A stretch of DNA of 64,000 bases from Cytophagaceae bacterium (lineage in GTDB: Bacteria; Bacteroidota; Bacteroidia; Cytophagales; Cytophagaceae): contig JALONM010000006.1 of the NCBI GenBank assembly GCA_025454925.1, forward strand, positions 89,050 to 153,049, read 5' to 3'. The translations under genes were made by a program, and so were the position numbers. Below, piece by piece: positions 1 to 8,045 of the stretch. The notes under the pieces are model-generated. The model had not been told where the DNA came from and did not search any database. It saw only the letters and a list, made by a program, of their open reading frames with translations. Position 1 is the stretch's first letter, and every line of letters begins with the position of its first letter.

Positions 1-437
1 GTTTCCCATTCCGGATAAAACAACATGCGTACAAACCGGTGTTTGCTAGGACTGTCTTCTTCTATGGAAACTTGCACCAGATTTGCCTTTGAAAAAGCGT
101 CTTCGGGTGTTTTTATTCCAAAAGTCCGGAGGTTTGCTACTTGTTCAGTTTCTCCTTCCAGTATGTCAAATCCGTAGGAAATATATTCGCAACATTCCAG
201 GCAGTGTTGGTAGAGAAGGCGCTCCATTAAGTCTCTGCTGCGTTCCGTGAGATTCAGGAAATCTTGCACGCTGGCCACCATCTTGTCTGAAATGATGTGC
301 TCAGTGTATTTCAATTGCAACGGAGACGTGTAAAGCATCAGCACAACTTTCTTGTTGAAAAAAGGTGAGTCTAGCAGAAGTTTACCTTCCGTCCAGATGC
401 TGTTCAATAGAATATCGTTTCTGCTGATGGTGTTCAT
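1..437 (-). CDS. Partial hypothetical protein, runs off the left edge
   Basis: An open reading frame starts at ATG 437-435 on the minus strand and stays open for 145 codons to the window edge, so the C-terminus is missing. The product begins MNTISRNDILLNSIW and has no signal peptide. It contains a cysteine pair in the segment HCLECCEYISYGFD near residues 82-95. I do not recognise the family. It lies 20 bp downstream of queE on the same strand and is probably the last gene, or a later one, of the folD-queE transcript. No Shine-Dalgarno-like sequence precedes it. A long uninterrupted frame in operon position makes it likely real; the function is unknown. Confidence 0.7.
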   Translation of the reverse strand, partial: MNTISRNDILLNSIWTEGKLLLDSPFFNKKVVLMLYTSPLQLKYTEHIISDKMVASVQDFLNLTERSRDLMERLLYQHCLECCEYISYGFDILEGETEQVANLRTFGIKTPEDAFSKANLVQVSIEEDSPSKHRFVRMLFYPEWE

Positions 438-457
438 GGAAAGTAAGGGAGCGCGTA

Positions 458-1072
458 CTAAGGGATGTTCATGTATTTGTGCAATTGCAGGGATACTTGC
501 CATTGCGGATGGGCCATGCAATATTCTGTGATTAGCGGAATCATTTCCTCCCGTTTCGACCATTCCGGTTGCAGGTACAATTGACAAGCCGGCGAAACTT
601 CTTTGGCATACTGTTCTGCGAATTCAAAATCCGATTTGTGGTAAACGATTACTTTGAGTTCGTTGGCTGCGCTAATCACAGAAGGGTGGGCGGGTTTGAA
701 TTTTTTGGGAGAAAGACAAATCCAGTCCCAGGTGCCAGAAATTGGGTAGGCTCCTGAGGTTTCGATGTTGGTGCTGAATCCCGCTTCCAGTAGGGCGAGT
801 GTGAGGGGTTGTAAATCGTACATCAGCGGTTCGCCGCCGGTAATTACCGCAAGCCTGGCCGGAACTTTGTTCGCTGAAGCAACAATATCACTTACCAATA
901 CCTGTGGATGGTCGGATGCCTCCCATGATTCTTTTACATCGCACCAGGGGCAGCCTACATCACAGCCAGCCAGCCGTATGAAATAGGCAGCCTGGCCTTG
1001 GTAATACCCTTCTCCCTGAAGCGTATAAAAAGCTTCCATCAGAGGGTAACGTACATGGTCCTGCATTTCCAT
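458..1072 (-). CDS. queE: 7-carboxy-7-deazaguanine synthase (radical SAM)
   Basis: QueE is a radical-SAM enzyme that converts 6-carboxy-tetrahydropterin to 7-carboxy-7-deazaguanine, the ring-contraction step of queuosine (tRNA wobble base) biosynthesis. At 204 residues it has the usual QueE length. The 4Fe-4S site is Cys37-x3-Cys41-x2-Cys44, in GCDVGCPWCD. A SAM-binding TGGEP motif lies at residues 78-82, and the N-terminal FYTLQGEG motif is typical of QueE. The start overlaps the folD stop by one base (TAATG), which suggests translational coupling. A second in-frame ATG two codons later is also possible. The other queuosine genes are not in the window. Confidence 0.93.
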   Translation of the reverse strand: MEMQDHVRYPLMEAFYTLQGEGYYQGQAAYFIRLAGCDVGCPWCDVKESWEASDHPQVLVSDIVASANKVPARLAVITGGEPLMYDLQPLTLALLEAGFSTNIETSGAYPISGTWDWICLSPKKFKPAHPSVISAANELKVIVYHKSDFEFAEQYAKEVSPACQLYLQPEWSKREEMIPLITEYCMAHPQWQVSLQLHKYMNIP

Positions 1073-1959
1073 TACGGATAAATTTCTTTTTTGGCAGCCT
1101 TCAAGGTGTTTTCCAGCAAGGAACAGATGGTCATCAAACCTACGCCGCCAGGTACCGGTGTGAGGTAGCTGGCCTTGGCAGAAACCTCGTCGAACTTAAC
1201 ATCGCCTTTCAGTCTGAAACCAGATTTTTTGCTTGGGTCTTCCAAGCGATGAATGCCTACATCGATTACAACGGCACCTTCTTTCACCATGTCGGCGCCT
1301 ACAAATTCCGCTTTGCCAATGGCCACGATCAGAATGTCGGCCTGACGTGTGATCTCTGCCAGATTTTTGGTTTTGCTATGGCAAATCGTTACCGTTGAAT
1401 TTCCTGGATACGTATTTTTTGACATCAGAATGCTCATCGGAGAGCCTACGATGTTGCTTCGTCCAAGTACTACACAATGTTTTCCTTCGGTAGGCAGTTG
1501 GTAGCGTTTTAAAAGTTGAGTAACACCATGAGGAGTGGCGGAGACATACGTTGGCAGTCCGAGTGCCAGCCGGCCCACATTAGCCGGATGAAAACCATCT
1601 ACGTCTTTGGCAGGATCAATGCTTTGCACCACCTTATCAGCAGAGATATGAGCCGGAAGCGGCATCTGAACAATCAAACCGTCGATATCGGGGTTGTTGT
1701 TGATTTCTTGAATTTTGGCAAGCAAGGCTTCTTCGGAAGTAGTGGCCGGAAGTTCAATATGGGTAGACGTAAACCCTACACGTTCGCAAGATTTTACTTT
1801 GTTGTTTACATAGGTAATGCTTGCTCCGTCGCTCCCAACGATGATTGCTGCCAGGTGAGGCACTTTGCCACCACGGTCTTTAATGCTCTTTACTTCCTCA
1901 GCGATTTCATTCAGAACTTCCTCTGATATTTTTTTTCCGTCCAGTAGTTGCATAATCAT
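1072..1959 (-). CDS. folD: Methylenetetrahydrofolate dehydrogenase/cyclohydrolase FolD
   Basis: FolD is a bifunctional cytosolic enzyme interconverting 5,10-methylene-, 5,10-methenyl- and 10-formyl-tetrahydrofolate for one-carbon metabolism. At 295 residues it matches the family. The catalytic Tyr-x3-Lys is visible in [10 protein letters not shown] (Tyr50, Lys54). The segment [12 protein letters not shown], the NADP-binding [12 protein letters not shown] segment and the C-terminal [10 protein letters not shown] signature are all present. The first ATG or the one two codons later could be the start. It lies 3 bp downstream of the response regulator and overlaps queE by one base, so the regulator, folD and queE probably share one transcript. 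Confidence 0.95.
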   Translation of the reverse strand: MIMQLLDGKKISEEVLNEIAEEVKSIKDRGGKVPHLAAIIVGSDGASITYVNNKVKSCERVGFTSTHIELPATTSEEALLAKIQEINNNPDIDGLIVQMPLPAHISADKVVQSIDPAKDVDGFHPANVGRLALGLPTYVSATPHGVTQLLKRYQLPTEGKHCVVLGRSNIVGSPMSILMSKNTYPGNSTVTICHSKTKNLAEITRQADILIVAIGKAEFVGADMVKEGAVVIDVGIHRLEDPSKKSGFRLKGDVKFDEVSAKASYLTPVPGGVGLMTICSLLENTLKAAKKEIYP

Positions 1960-1962
1960 TTT

Positions 1963-2634
1963 CTATTGAAATCTGTATCCGATGCCGTATACTGTATTCA
2001 GGTAATCGGCAGAGCCTGCCTGAATCAGTTTTTTACGCATGTTTTTTATGTGTGTATAAATGAAATCAAACGAATCGGCCTGATCCATGTGGTCGCCCCA
2101 AATATGTTCAGCAATGGAATCCTTGGGAATCACCCTGCCTTTATTGCTGATAAAAAATAAAAGCAATTCATACTCTTTACCCGTCAGGGTTATTTCCTTT
2201 CCATGTACCTCGACCTTTCTTGCTTCCGGATTAATTTTTATTTCATTAAAAATGATATCCGTAGAACCCTCAAAACTCCGACGTCGAATTACTGATTTGA
2301 TGCGGGCATTTAATTCGGATAAATGAAAAGGCTTAGTAAGATAATCGTCAGAACCCAACTCCAATCCTTCAATTTTATCGTCCAACGAATTGTTGGCCGA
2401 AATAATGATGACTCCGGTTTGTTTTTTTTCTTTTTTGATTGACTTAAGCACTTCCAGTCCCGAGCCGTCCGGCAAGTTTATGTCAATCAGAATACAATCA
2501 TAGCTGTAGTCGTTTACCTTGTCCTGGGCCTCTTTACACGTAGCTGCCGACTCGCATATGTAACCTAGGTCGCTTAAATAAGTGACTATTGATTTACGTA
2601 ATTCTTTTTCGTCTTCTATGATCAGAATTTTCAT
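1963..2634 (-). CDS. OmpR/PhoB-family response regulator
   Basis: A two-domain regulator of 223 residues, taking ATG 2634-2632 (MKILIIEDEKELRK) as start; the frame continues upstream but family alignment favours this start. The receiver domain (1-120) shows the acidic pocket Glu7-Asp8, phosphoacceptor Asp51 in LIDINLPDG, Ser79, and Lys101 in the TKPF motif. The C-terminal winged helix (about 128-223) has the LTGKEYELL and NTVYGIGYRF signatures of the OmpR DNA-binding domain. It should bind DNA as a phosphorylated dimer. No histidine kinase lies beside it, so its sensor is encoded elsewhere or beyond the window. It is followed after 3 bp by folD. Confidence 0.92.
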   Translation of the reverse strand: MKILIIEDEKELRKSIVTYLSDLGYICESAATCKEAQDKVNDYSYDCILIDINLPDGSGLEVLKSIKKEKKQTGVIIISANNSLDDKIEGLELGSDDYLTKPFHLSELNARIKSVIRRRSFEGSTDIIFNEIKINPEARKVEVHGKEITLTGKEYELLLFFISNKGRVIPKDSIAEHIWGDHMDQADSFDFIYTHIKNMRKKLIQAGSADYLNTVYGIGYRFQ

Positions 2635-2749
2635 GCAGGGTATGTAGGCAATTACTACCTGATTTTGAAATCTTTTCTTTTGAGTAAAAAAGACAGAATT
2701 TCCGGAATAAAAATACAATTAAAAAGACTTAAATACCAGTTGTAAAAAT

Positions 2750-2763
2750 GGCTGTGGATAATT
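2750..2763 (+). promoter_or_regulatory. DnaA-box-like 14-mer in a divergent promoter region
   Basis: The 193-bp gap between the divergent regulator and cinA genes contains GGCTGTGGATAATT. Its TGTGGATAA core (2753-2761) is the complement of the classical DnaA box TTATCCACA. The identical 14-mer recurs upstream of dnaX (48967-48980). Whether DnaA binds here is inference; a single 9-mer can occur by chance in 64 kb. Confidence 0.35.
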
Positions 2764-2827
2764 GAAAGGAAAGGCTGCGGAATTCTGAGGCTAAAGTATG
2801 TACCTTTAACCAACATCAAAGAAAAAA

Positions 2828-4126
2828 ATGGGTATGTATACCAGGGTAAAAGCAGAGCTTCTGACCATTGGCGATGAGTTGTTGTACGGACAAGTATTGG
2901 ATACCAATAGCCAATGGATGGGAGTGGAATTGGGCAAGCGGGGCATACAAGTAGTGCGCAAGACTTCCCTGGGCGATGTGCGCGAAGAGATTCTCCAAGC
3001 GTTGCAGGATGCCACACGCAGGGCCGATGTAGTCCTCATCACCGGAGGATTGGGGCCCACTAAAGACGATATTACCAAAAAAACATTGGCCGAATTTTTT
3101 AACTCCGGTTTGGTGTTTCATGCAGAGGCTTACGATGCGCTGGAAAAATTTTTCAGGAGCAGAGGCAAAGAGGTTTCGGAAACCAATAAGTCGCAGGCAG
3201 TATTGCCTTCCAACGCAATATATTTGCCTAATACCTGTGGCACTGCACCCGGCATGTGGTTTGAGGAAAATGGTGTAGTAGTGGTTTCCATGCCCGGAGT
3301 GCCATTTGAAATGAAAGAGCTGATGCTTCGGGAGGTGTTACCCCGCATTCAAAAGCAAAAGAAATTACCGGTTTTAATTCATAAAATCATTCGTACGGTT
3401 GGGGTGGGGGAGTCTGTACTTTCAGATATTCTGGAACCCTGGGAAACGGCTTTGCCCGATAATATGAAGCTCGCTTATCTCCCATCCATTGGAGAGGTAA
3501 AGTTGCGGCTTACCTGTCATGGAGATGATCTGGAGACGCTTCAACAGGATGCCCGCAGGCAGTTGCAAAACATGCTGACGTTGGTGAAGCCTTATGTATT
3601 TGCTTATTCTGAAAAGCCCATGGAGCAAGCGCTTGGCGAATTGCTTGTACAAAGGGGCGTTACGGTAAGTACCGCCGAAAGCTGCTCTGGTGGCTATCTG
3701 GCGCATTTATTCACCTCCGTTGCCGGCAGTAGTCAATATTTTAAAGGCAGCATTGTGGCCTATCACAACGATGTCAAGCGTTCCATGCTGCAGGTGCCGG
3801 ATTCCGACATACAGCAGTATGGCGCAGTAAGCGAAGCAGTGGTAAGGCAAATGGCACTTCAGGTAAGACAGCGGTTGAATACCGATATCGGCCTGGCTTC
3901 TACGGGCATTGCAGGTCCTGGGGGAGGCACAGAGGAAAAACCGGTGGGCACGGTTTGGGTTGCTCTTGCTCACGAGCATGGGGTGGTAAGCCGCAAACTG
4001 CAGCTTACCGCTCGCAGGGATCTTAATATTCGATTGACCGCTGTGAACTTACTCAATTTGCTGCGCCAGGAATTGAACGTTGAAATTTCTGAAGAGGAAT
4101 TATGGTCTGGTACAGGATTGGATTAA
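2828..4126 (+). CDS. cinA: CinA-family protein (NMN/ADP-ribose processing)
   Basis: CinA has an N-terminal MoaB/Mog-like domain, linked in characterised members to ADP-ribose or NAD by-product hydrolysis, and a C-terminal PncC-type nicotinamide-mononucleotide deamidase domain. The 432 residues match full-length CinA. The N-terminal domain spans roughly residues 5-170, with AELLTIGDELLYGQVLDTN and ITGGLGPTKDD motifs. The C-terminal domain starts near residue 265 and carries STAESCSGG (near 278-288) and STGIAGPGGG. ATG 2828 is followed by another ATG two codons later. It is transcribed divergently from the response regulator; TACCTTTA at 2801-2808 is a plausible -7 element. Confidence 0.93.
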   Translation: MGMYTRVKAELLTIGDELLYGQVLDTNSQWMGVELGKRGIQVVRKTSLGDVREEILQALQDATRRADVVLITGGLGPTKDDITKKTLAEFFNSGLVFHAEAYDALEKFFRSRGKEVSETNKSQAVLPSNAIYLPNTCGTAPGMWFEENGVVVVSMPGVPFEMKELMLREVLPRIQKQKKLPVLIHKIIRTVGVGESVLSDILEPWETALPDNMKLAYLPSIGEVKLRLTCHGDDLETLQQDARRQLQNMLTLVKPYVFAYSEKPMEQALGELLVQRGVTVSTAESCSGGYLAHLFTSVAGSSQYFKGSIVAYHNDVKRSMLQVPDSDIQQYGAVSEAVVRQMALQVRQRLNTDIGLASTGIAGPGGGTEEKPVGTVWVALAHEHGVVSRKLQLTARRDLNIRLTAVNLLNLLRQELNVEISEEELWSGTGLD

Positions 4127-4252
4127 CCACTTGGAAAAAACAATACTCGGCTGTGCAAGGTATAAATCCGCATTGGTGGCTTATTCGGACTTGCCTCGGT
4201 TCGGTTGTATGACTATATACTTGCTTTTTACAGGAAAGCAGTCAATTTATAA

Positions 4253-4282
4253 GTTGAAAATTCTTGATTTTCATTAACTTTG
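4253..4282 (+). promoter_or_regulatory. Bacteroidota-type promoter of the E2 gene
   Basis: TAACTTTG at 4275-4282 matches the TAnnTTTG -7 consensus exactly. GTTG at 4253-4256 resembles the -33 TTTG element, with an 18-bp spacer. The predicted start site is about 15 bp upstream of the ATG at 4307. This supports 4307 as the true start, so the missing first half of the lipoyl domain is not explained by a missed upstream start. Confidence 0.6.
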
Positions 4283-4306
4283 GATGTAAAGTGATTTTAT
4301 TGCACC

Positions 4307-5569
4307 ATGGCGCTTGTTGAAATGGTGGAAGTGGCCACCGATAAGGTGGATACTGAAATACCAGCAACGCATTCGGGTATTTTAAAACAGATACTGGCTG
4401 AAAAGGGACAAGTGGTGAAGGTGGGAGCTGTTATTGCCATCATCGAAACGGAGGCCGATACATCGGTACAACCCAATGCCAAGCCCATTCAGGAAAAGCC
4501 GGTGGAGAAAAAAACTCCGGAAACCCAGCCTCCGGTGGAAGTAAAATCCAATCCCGTTTCTACTACTACCGTTTCTAAAAGTGCCAAAGGGAAATTCTTT
4601 TCTCCCCTCGTATTAAATATTGCCCGACAGGAAAATATTTCCATGACGGAGCTTGAGCTTATTCAAGGCACAGGTAAAGACGGCAGAATTACTAAATCGG
4701 ACATATTGCAATTTATAGAACTGCGTAAGTCCGGAAAGCTCAGTCCTCCTGAGGTTCAGCAGGAGGTAGTAAAAGATGAAACCAAGGAAATGCCGGCCAA
4801 AGATCCGGTGAAAGAAGAGCTGAAAGAGTCGGTAAAGCCTGCCACTTCGCTGTCTGGCAATGTCGAGATCATTGAGATGGATCGCATGCGCAAAATGATT
4901 TCTGAGCGTATGCTCGAGTCTAAGCGCATATCTCCACACGTAACTTCTTTTGTGGAGGCCGACGTCACCAATATTGTTTATTGGAGAAATCGTATGAAAA
5001 ACGATTTCATGGAACGCGAAGGTGCCGCCCTTACCCTTACTCCTATCTTTATCGAGGCGGTTGCCAGAGCTCTTAAGGATTATCCGATGGTAAATATTTC
5101 GGTAGAGGGGGATAAGATAATTCGCAAAAAAGACATCAACATAGGCATGGCTGTGGCCTTGCCGAGTGGTAACCTCATAGTGCCTGTCATTAAAAACGCC
5201 GATCAACTCAATCTGATCGGACTTACCAAACAAGTAAATGAGCTGGCGCGCAAAGCCAGAAATAATAAATTGACGCCCGACGACCTCGCCAATGGAACAT
5301 ACAGCGTTTCTAACGTTGGTTCTTTTGGTAACTTAATGGGAACACCAATCATTATGCAGCCGCAATGCGCCATCCTGGCCTTGGGAGCGGTCATCAAAAA
5401 GCCAGCCGTGATTGAAACCGACCAGGGAGATACCATTGGCATACGCCACATGATGTTCCTGTCGCATTCTTACGATCATAGGGTGATTGATGGATCTCTC
5501 GGAGGGATGTTTGTAAGAAGAGTAGCAGATTACCTTGAAAGTTTTGATTTGAATCGAAAGGTGTTTTAA
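4307..5569 (+). CDS. 2-oxoacid dehydrogenase E2 acyltransferase, lipoyl domain incomplete
   Basis: This is the dihydrolipoamide acyltransferase core of a pyruvate, 2-oxoglutarate or branched-chain 2-oxoacid dehydrogenase complex. The peripheral-subunit-binding domain is near residues 97-142 (FFSPLVLNIARQ...GRITKSDI). The catalytic domain covers about 190-420, with catalytic His391 and Asp395 in SYDHRVIDG. The N-terminus is odd. MALVEM is the normal start of such proteins but runs straight into VEVATDKVDTE, which normally lies some 35 residues later. The first half of the lipoyl domain (the usual MPKMGES... part) is therefore absent, though the lipoyl-lysine motif TDKVD remains. Substrate specificity cannot be read from the sequence. 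lpdA (E3) lies 7 kb away. Confidence 0.88.
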   Translation: MALVEMVEVATDKVDTEIPATHSGILKQILAEKGQVVKVGAVIAIIETEADTSVQPNAKPIQEKPVEKKTPETQPPVEVKSNPVSTTTVSKSAKGKFFSPLVLNIARQENISMTELELIQGTGKDGRITKSDILQFIELRKSGKLSPPEVQQEVVKDETKEMPAKDPVKEELKESVKPATSLSGNVEIIEMDRMRKMISERMLESKRISPHVTSFVEADVTNIVYWRNRMKNDFMEREGAALTLTPIFIEAVARALKDYPMVNISVEGDKIIRKKDINIGMAVALPSGNLIVPVIKNADQLNLIGLTKQVNELARKARNNKLTPDDLANGTYSVSNVGSFGNLMGTPIIMQPQCAILALGAVIKKPAVIETDQGDTIGIRHMMFLSHSYDHRVIDGSLGGMFVRRVADYLESFDLNRKVF

Positions 5570-5624
5570 TATAGTTTGCTTCAAAGTAACATTTCACTCG
5601 AGAAAATCGTGTTAATAAATTTCA

Positions 5625-5654
5625 AAAAAAGCTCCTGATTCTTGGAGCTTTTTT
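5625..5654 (+). terminator. Rho-independent terminator after the E2 gene
   Basis: An 11-bp perfect stem, AAAAAAGCTCC (5625-5635) with GGAGCTTTTTT (5644-5654), has an 8-nt loop and further T residues downstream. It lies 55 bp after the E2 stop codon. Confidence 0.85.
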
Positions 5655-5801
5655 ATTTTTGGGAATATACTTGGAATACTCAGTTTTGCAACTGACATTT
5701 CTACAAAGTAATGAAGCACAATATGAAGAAAGGTCATAGATCGTAGATTTATGGTCGTTTCTTTATGGAATGATTTCAATTGAAAAATTAGAATTGAATA
5801 T

Positions 5802-6374
5802 ATGATTAGAAAGGTAGCTATACTGGCACTGCTATGCAGTTTCTTCTCCATGCATCAAAAACAAAAAGATTTTCATGTTTTAATTGAACAAGGAGGTGTA
5901 ATAATCACGCCAAACAATGGAGAAATTAATTTAAAAAAAGGAGAATTTAATATCGTATTTGAGTTGAGTGAACCGATGGGTGTGTTGGTTAATGGGTCAT
6001 TCCAAGAGACTACCTATGAAAGGGCTGTGAAAGGAAAACCTAAATCCGACCTTCCAGGTTTTGAAAATACGGGCATGGCTGAAGGGCTTTTGAACCCGGA
6101 CAAAGAAATTTTTATTTCGAACGACGCTCCCAATTATTGGTTTTACGATGACAAAGAAAATAACCGATTTAATTCTGTTGAAGTAGTTAATGAAAAATTA
6201 ATATGTAAAAGAATAATTCAAAACTTTTACGAGGTCGAAACCAAAAAAAATATAAAAGTAGAAAATGTTAGCAAACCTCTTTATTTGGTTTTTATTTCAT
6301 ACAGGCAGGGGAAATCAATTGTCGACGAAATTGAAACTAAAAGAGAATGGGTTAAAATAAACTGGATAAAATAA
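5802..6374 (+). CDS. Hypothetical exported protein
   Basis: A 190-residue protein of no family I recognise. The N-terminus MIRKVAILALLCSFFSM is positively charged then hydrophobic, like a signal peptide. The rest is polar, rich in Lys, Glu and Asn, with alternating hydrophobic stretches suggesting a beta-rich secreted or periplasmic domain. It stands alone between a terminator upstream and a convergent gene 21 bp downstream. Its composition is more AT-rich than its neighbours, possibly indicating a recently acquired or fast-evolving gene. Confidence 0.65.
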   Translation: MIRKVAILALLCSFFSMHQKQKDFHVLIEQGGVIITPNNGEINLKKGEFNIVFELSEPMGVLVNGSFQETTYERAVKGKPKSDLPGFENTGMAEGLLNPDKEIFISNDAPNYWFYDDKENNRFNSVEVVNEKLICKRIIQNFYEVETKKNIKVENVSKPLYLVFISYRQGKSIVDEIETKREWVKINWIK

Positions 6375-6395
6375 TTCAATGTAAGTACGCATCCT

Positions 6396-7991
6396 TTATG
6401 GTTTTTCCGCCACCAGAATCATTGTAGATACAGGGAATGGCATTGGAGTTAAGGCGTTTTCTTTTTTACTGAAAAGTGCCACTTTGTTTTGATATCGGTT
6501 TTCGATAATCCATGGATTAGCGAAAGCGCTGGATACGGCTGAGATCCGGAAGCCAGCGTGCCGCATGGCTTCGCACCATTCTTCGTAGGACCAAAAGCAA
6601 AACCGCTCGTGCATTTCGCTTTTCCAGTTGTCTGTATAATCTTTTTTAGTAATAAATTCGCAGGCGTTCTCCATGCTCAGCACGGCATACTTCTTGCCTT
6701 CCAGGTGCTCGAGTCGATAGGGCAGTGTGAATTGGTAATCGTTTCGGAAATCTCTGGCAAAGCGACGAAAACGTCCTAGCGTTGAAAGTGTGTTCAGGTA
6801 TGAACAAAGTTCCTGACGGTCATGTATAGTTTTGTCCCAATCTTCGCTTTGTCCATCCTGGTCTTGCAGCCACAGGTATACTTCTTCGTTTTTATTGTCC
6901 GGTCCTACCACATCGCGATTAATCCAAACACCCCCCGAACATAATTCGCTGAATCGGTTCCGGATGAAAGCCAGAAGGTCTTCGTGTTTTCCGTACGATT
7001 CAATTTCATGCGTTAACGAGGAGGTGATGATGGTATGCATGGATTCCGGTTGAAATACCAATCCGGAGACTGCATTTTTTTGACTGAAAAAAACATTTGG
7101 ATTCGCGAACTCACGGTTTACTTTTCGTTGCTGGCAAATTTCAAACAAATGCCGTGATACTTCAATGCCATAAAAATCCGATTCACGCAGCCGTTCGTCT
7201 TGTGTGGCGCATTTGATCCAGCTTCCAACGGCACAGCCAATATCACCGATGCGTCCAGGTTTTACGAAAGCAGCGGTGTCGTTGTATTTCAATTGGGCAA
7301 TGTCATCCATCTGCCGCACATACGAGTTGTAATCCCTCGATTCGGTCAAGTCGCCGTCCTGGCCTATCAACGTATCCTGAAACAATACTTGAACTTTGTA
7401 GCCAAGTTTATAACGCGACCAGATGCGGTAGGTCGCCGGATGGATATATTCGAGAATCTCCGTGTCGGTTTGCCATTGCTTGCCTGCTTGCGCAATTTTT
7501 TCTACCAGCGACCAGGGCGAAAGACTGCGGTATTGGTCGGATGTACCAGGTACAAGTTCTGCCGGAAGAATGCGGAACCCGAGGCGCTCGTACATGTCGG
7601 CCACCGGGGTGGAACACACCACGTAGGTATTGTCTGGTCGCAGGGAGAGCGAGGCATCGCTTTCGTGCATGATGCGCTTCAGGGTATAGGAAGCAAAATC
7701 TTCCGAAGCGCCGATGTCGTCTATCCCAAAAATGAAGGAAGGAATTTCCAGGTCGCGGCAAAAGTCTTGCAGGGCCAGCGTACGCAGGTAAAAGGGAATT
7801 GGGTTTCGACGGGTATTGCTATGATTGGAGGATGTAACGGCTACTATCAGCGCAGTAATTGGGCCTGGGTAATTCAGGGGTTCGCCATGCTTGTCCGGAC
7901 TGTTTGCCAAGCCGCCATGGATAAGGCTTGCCAGGTATTTGAATTGAAAGTCGGTTAGTAAATGATGACGACCGGGAAATAACAGGTACAT
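6396..7991 (-). CDS. Nucleotidyltransferase-like domain fused to SAM-dependent methyltransferase
   Basis: A 531-residue cytosolic protein with two recognisable parts. The first roughly 180 residues look like a cytidylyltransferase/NMNAT-type Rossmann fold: LLFPGRHHLLTDFQF aligns with the GRFQPFHxGH start of such enzymes, and a TRRNP segment near residue 62 resembles their NP-containing motif. The HxGH catalytic motif is not preserved. The C-terminal half is a class I methyltransferase with SAM-binding motif I GDIGCAVGS near residue 247, followed by YGIEVS as motif II. The substrate is unknown. It is convergent with the preceding gene and 54 bp downstream of the VWA-like gene on the same strand. 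The fold of the N-terminal part is inferred. Confidence 0.7.
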   Translation of the reverse strand: MYLLFPGRHHLLTDFQFKYLASLIHGGLANSPDKHGEPLNYPGPITALIVAVTSSNHSNTRRNPIPFYLRTLALQDFCRDLEIPSFIFGIDDIGASEDFASYTLKRIMHESDASLSLRPDNTYVVCSTPVADMYERLGFRILPAELVPGTSDQYRSLSPWSLVEKIAQAGKQWQTDTEILEYIHPATYRIWSRYKLGYKVQVLFQDTLIGQDGDLTESRDYNSYVRQMDDIAQLKYNDTAAFVKPGRIGDIGCAVGSWIKCATQDERLRESDFYGIEVSRHLFEICQQRKVNREFANPNVFFSQKNAVSGLVFQPESMHTIITSSLTHEIESYGKHEDLLAFIRNRFSELCSGGVWINRDVVGPDNKNEEVYLWLQDQDGQSEDWDKTIHDRQELCSYLNTLSTLGRFRRFARDFRNDYQFTLPYRLEHLEGKKYAVLSMENACEFITKKDYTDNWKSEMHERFCFWSYEEWCEAMRHAGFRISAVSSAFANPWIIENRYQNKVALFSKKENALTPMPFPVSTMILVAEKP

Positions 7992-8045
7992 AAATCGAAC
8001 GGTTAGGGCAATGATCCGAATGTATACGAATCCCTCATCAACAGC

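Noticed and set aside
4127..4306. The missing lipoyl N-terminus hidden upstream in another frame
   Set aside because: No frame in this gap encodes anything like MPKMGES. It contains a promoter and stop codons in all frames, so a frameshift does not explain the short N-terminus.
4613..5233. A 206-codon frame antisense to the E2 gene
   Set aside because: It lies wholly within the conserved E2 coding region on the opposite strand, with no recognisable motif or promoter.
7200..7958. A 252-codon frame antisense to the methyltransferase gene
   Set aside because: It overlaps a gene with clear SAM motifs and has no recognisable domain; treated as a shadow.
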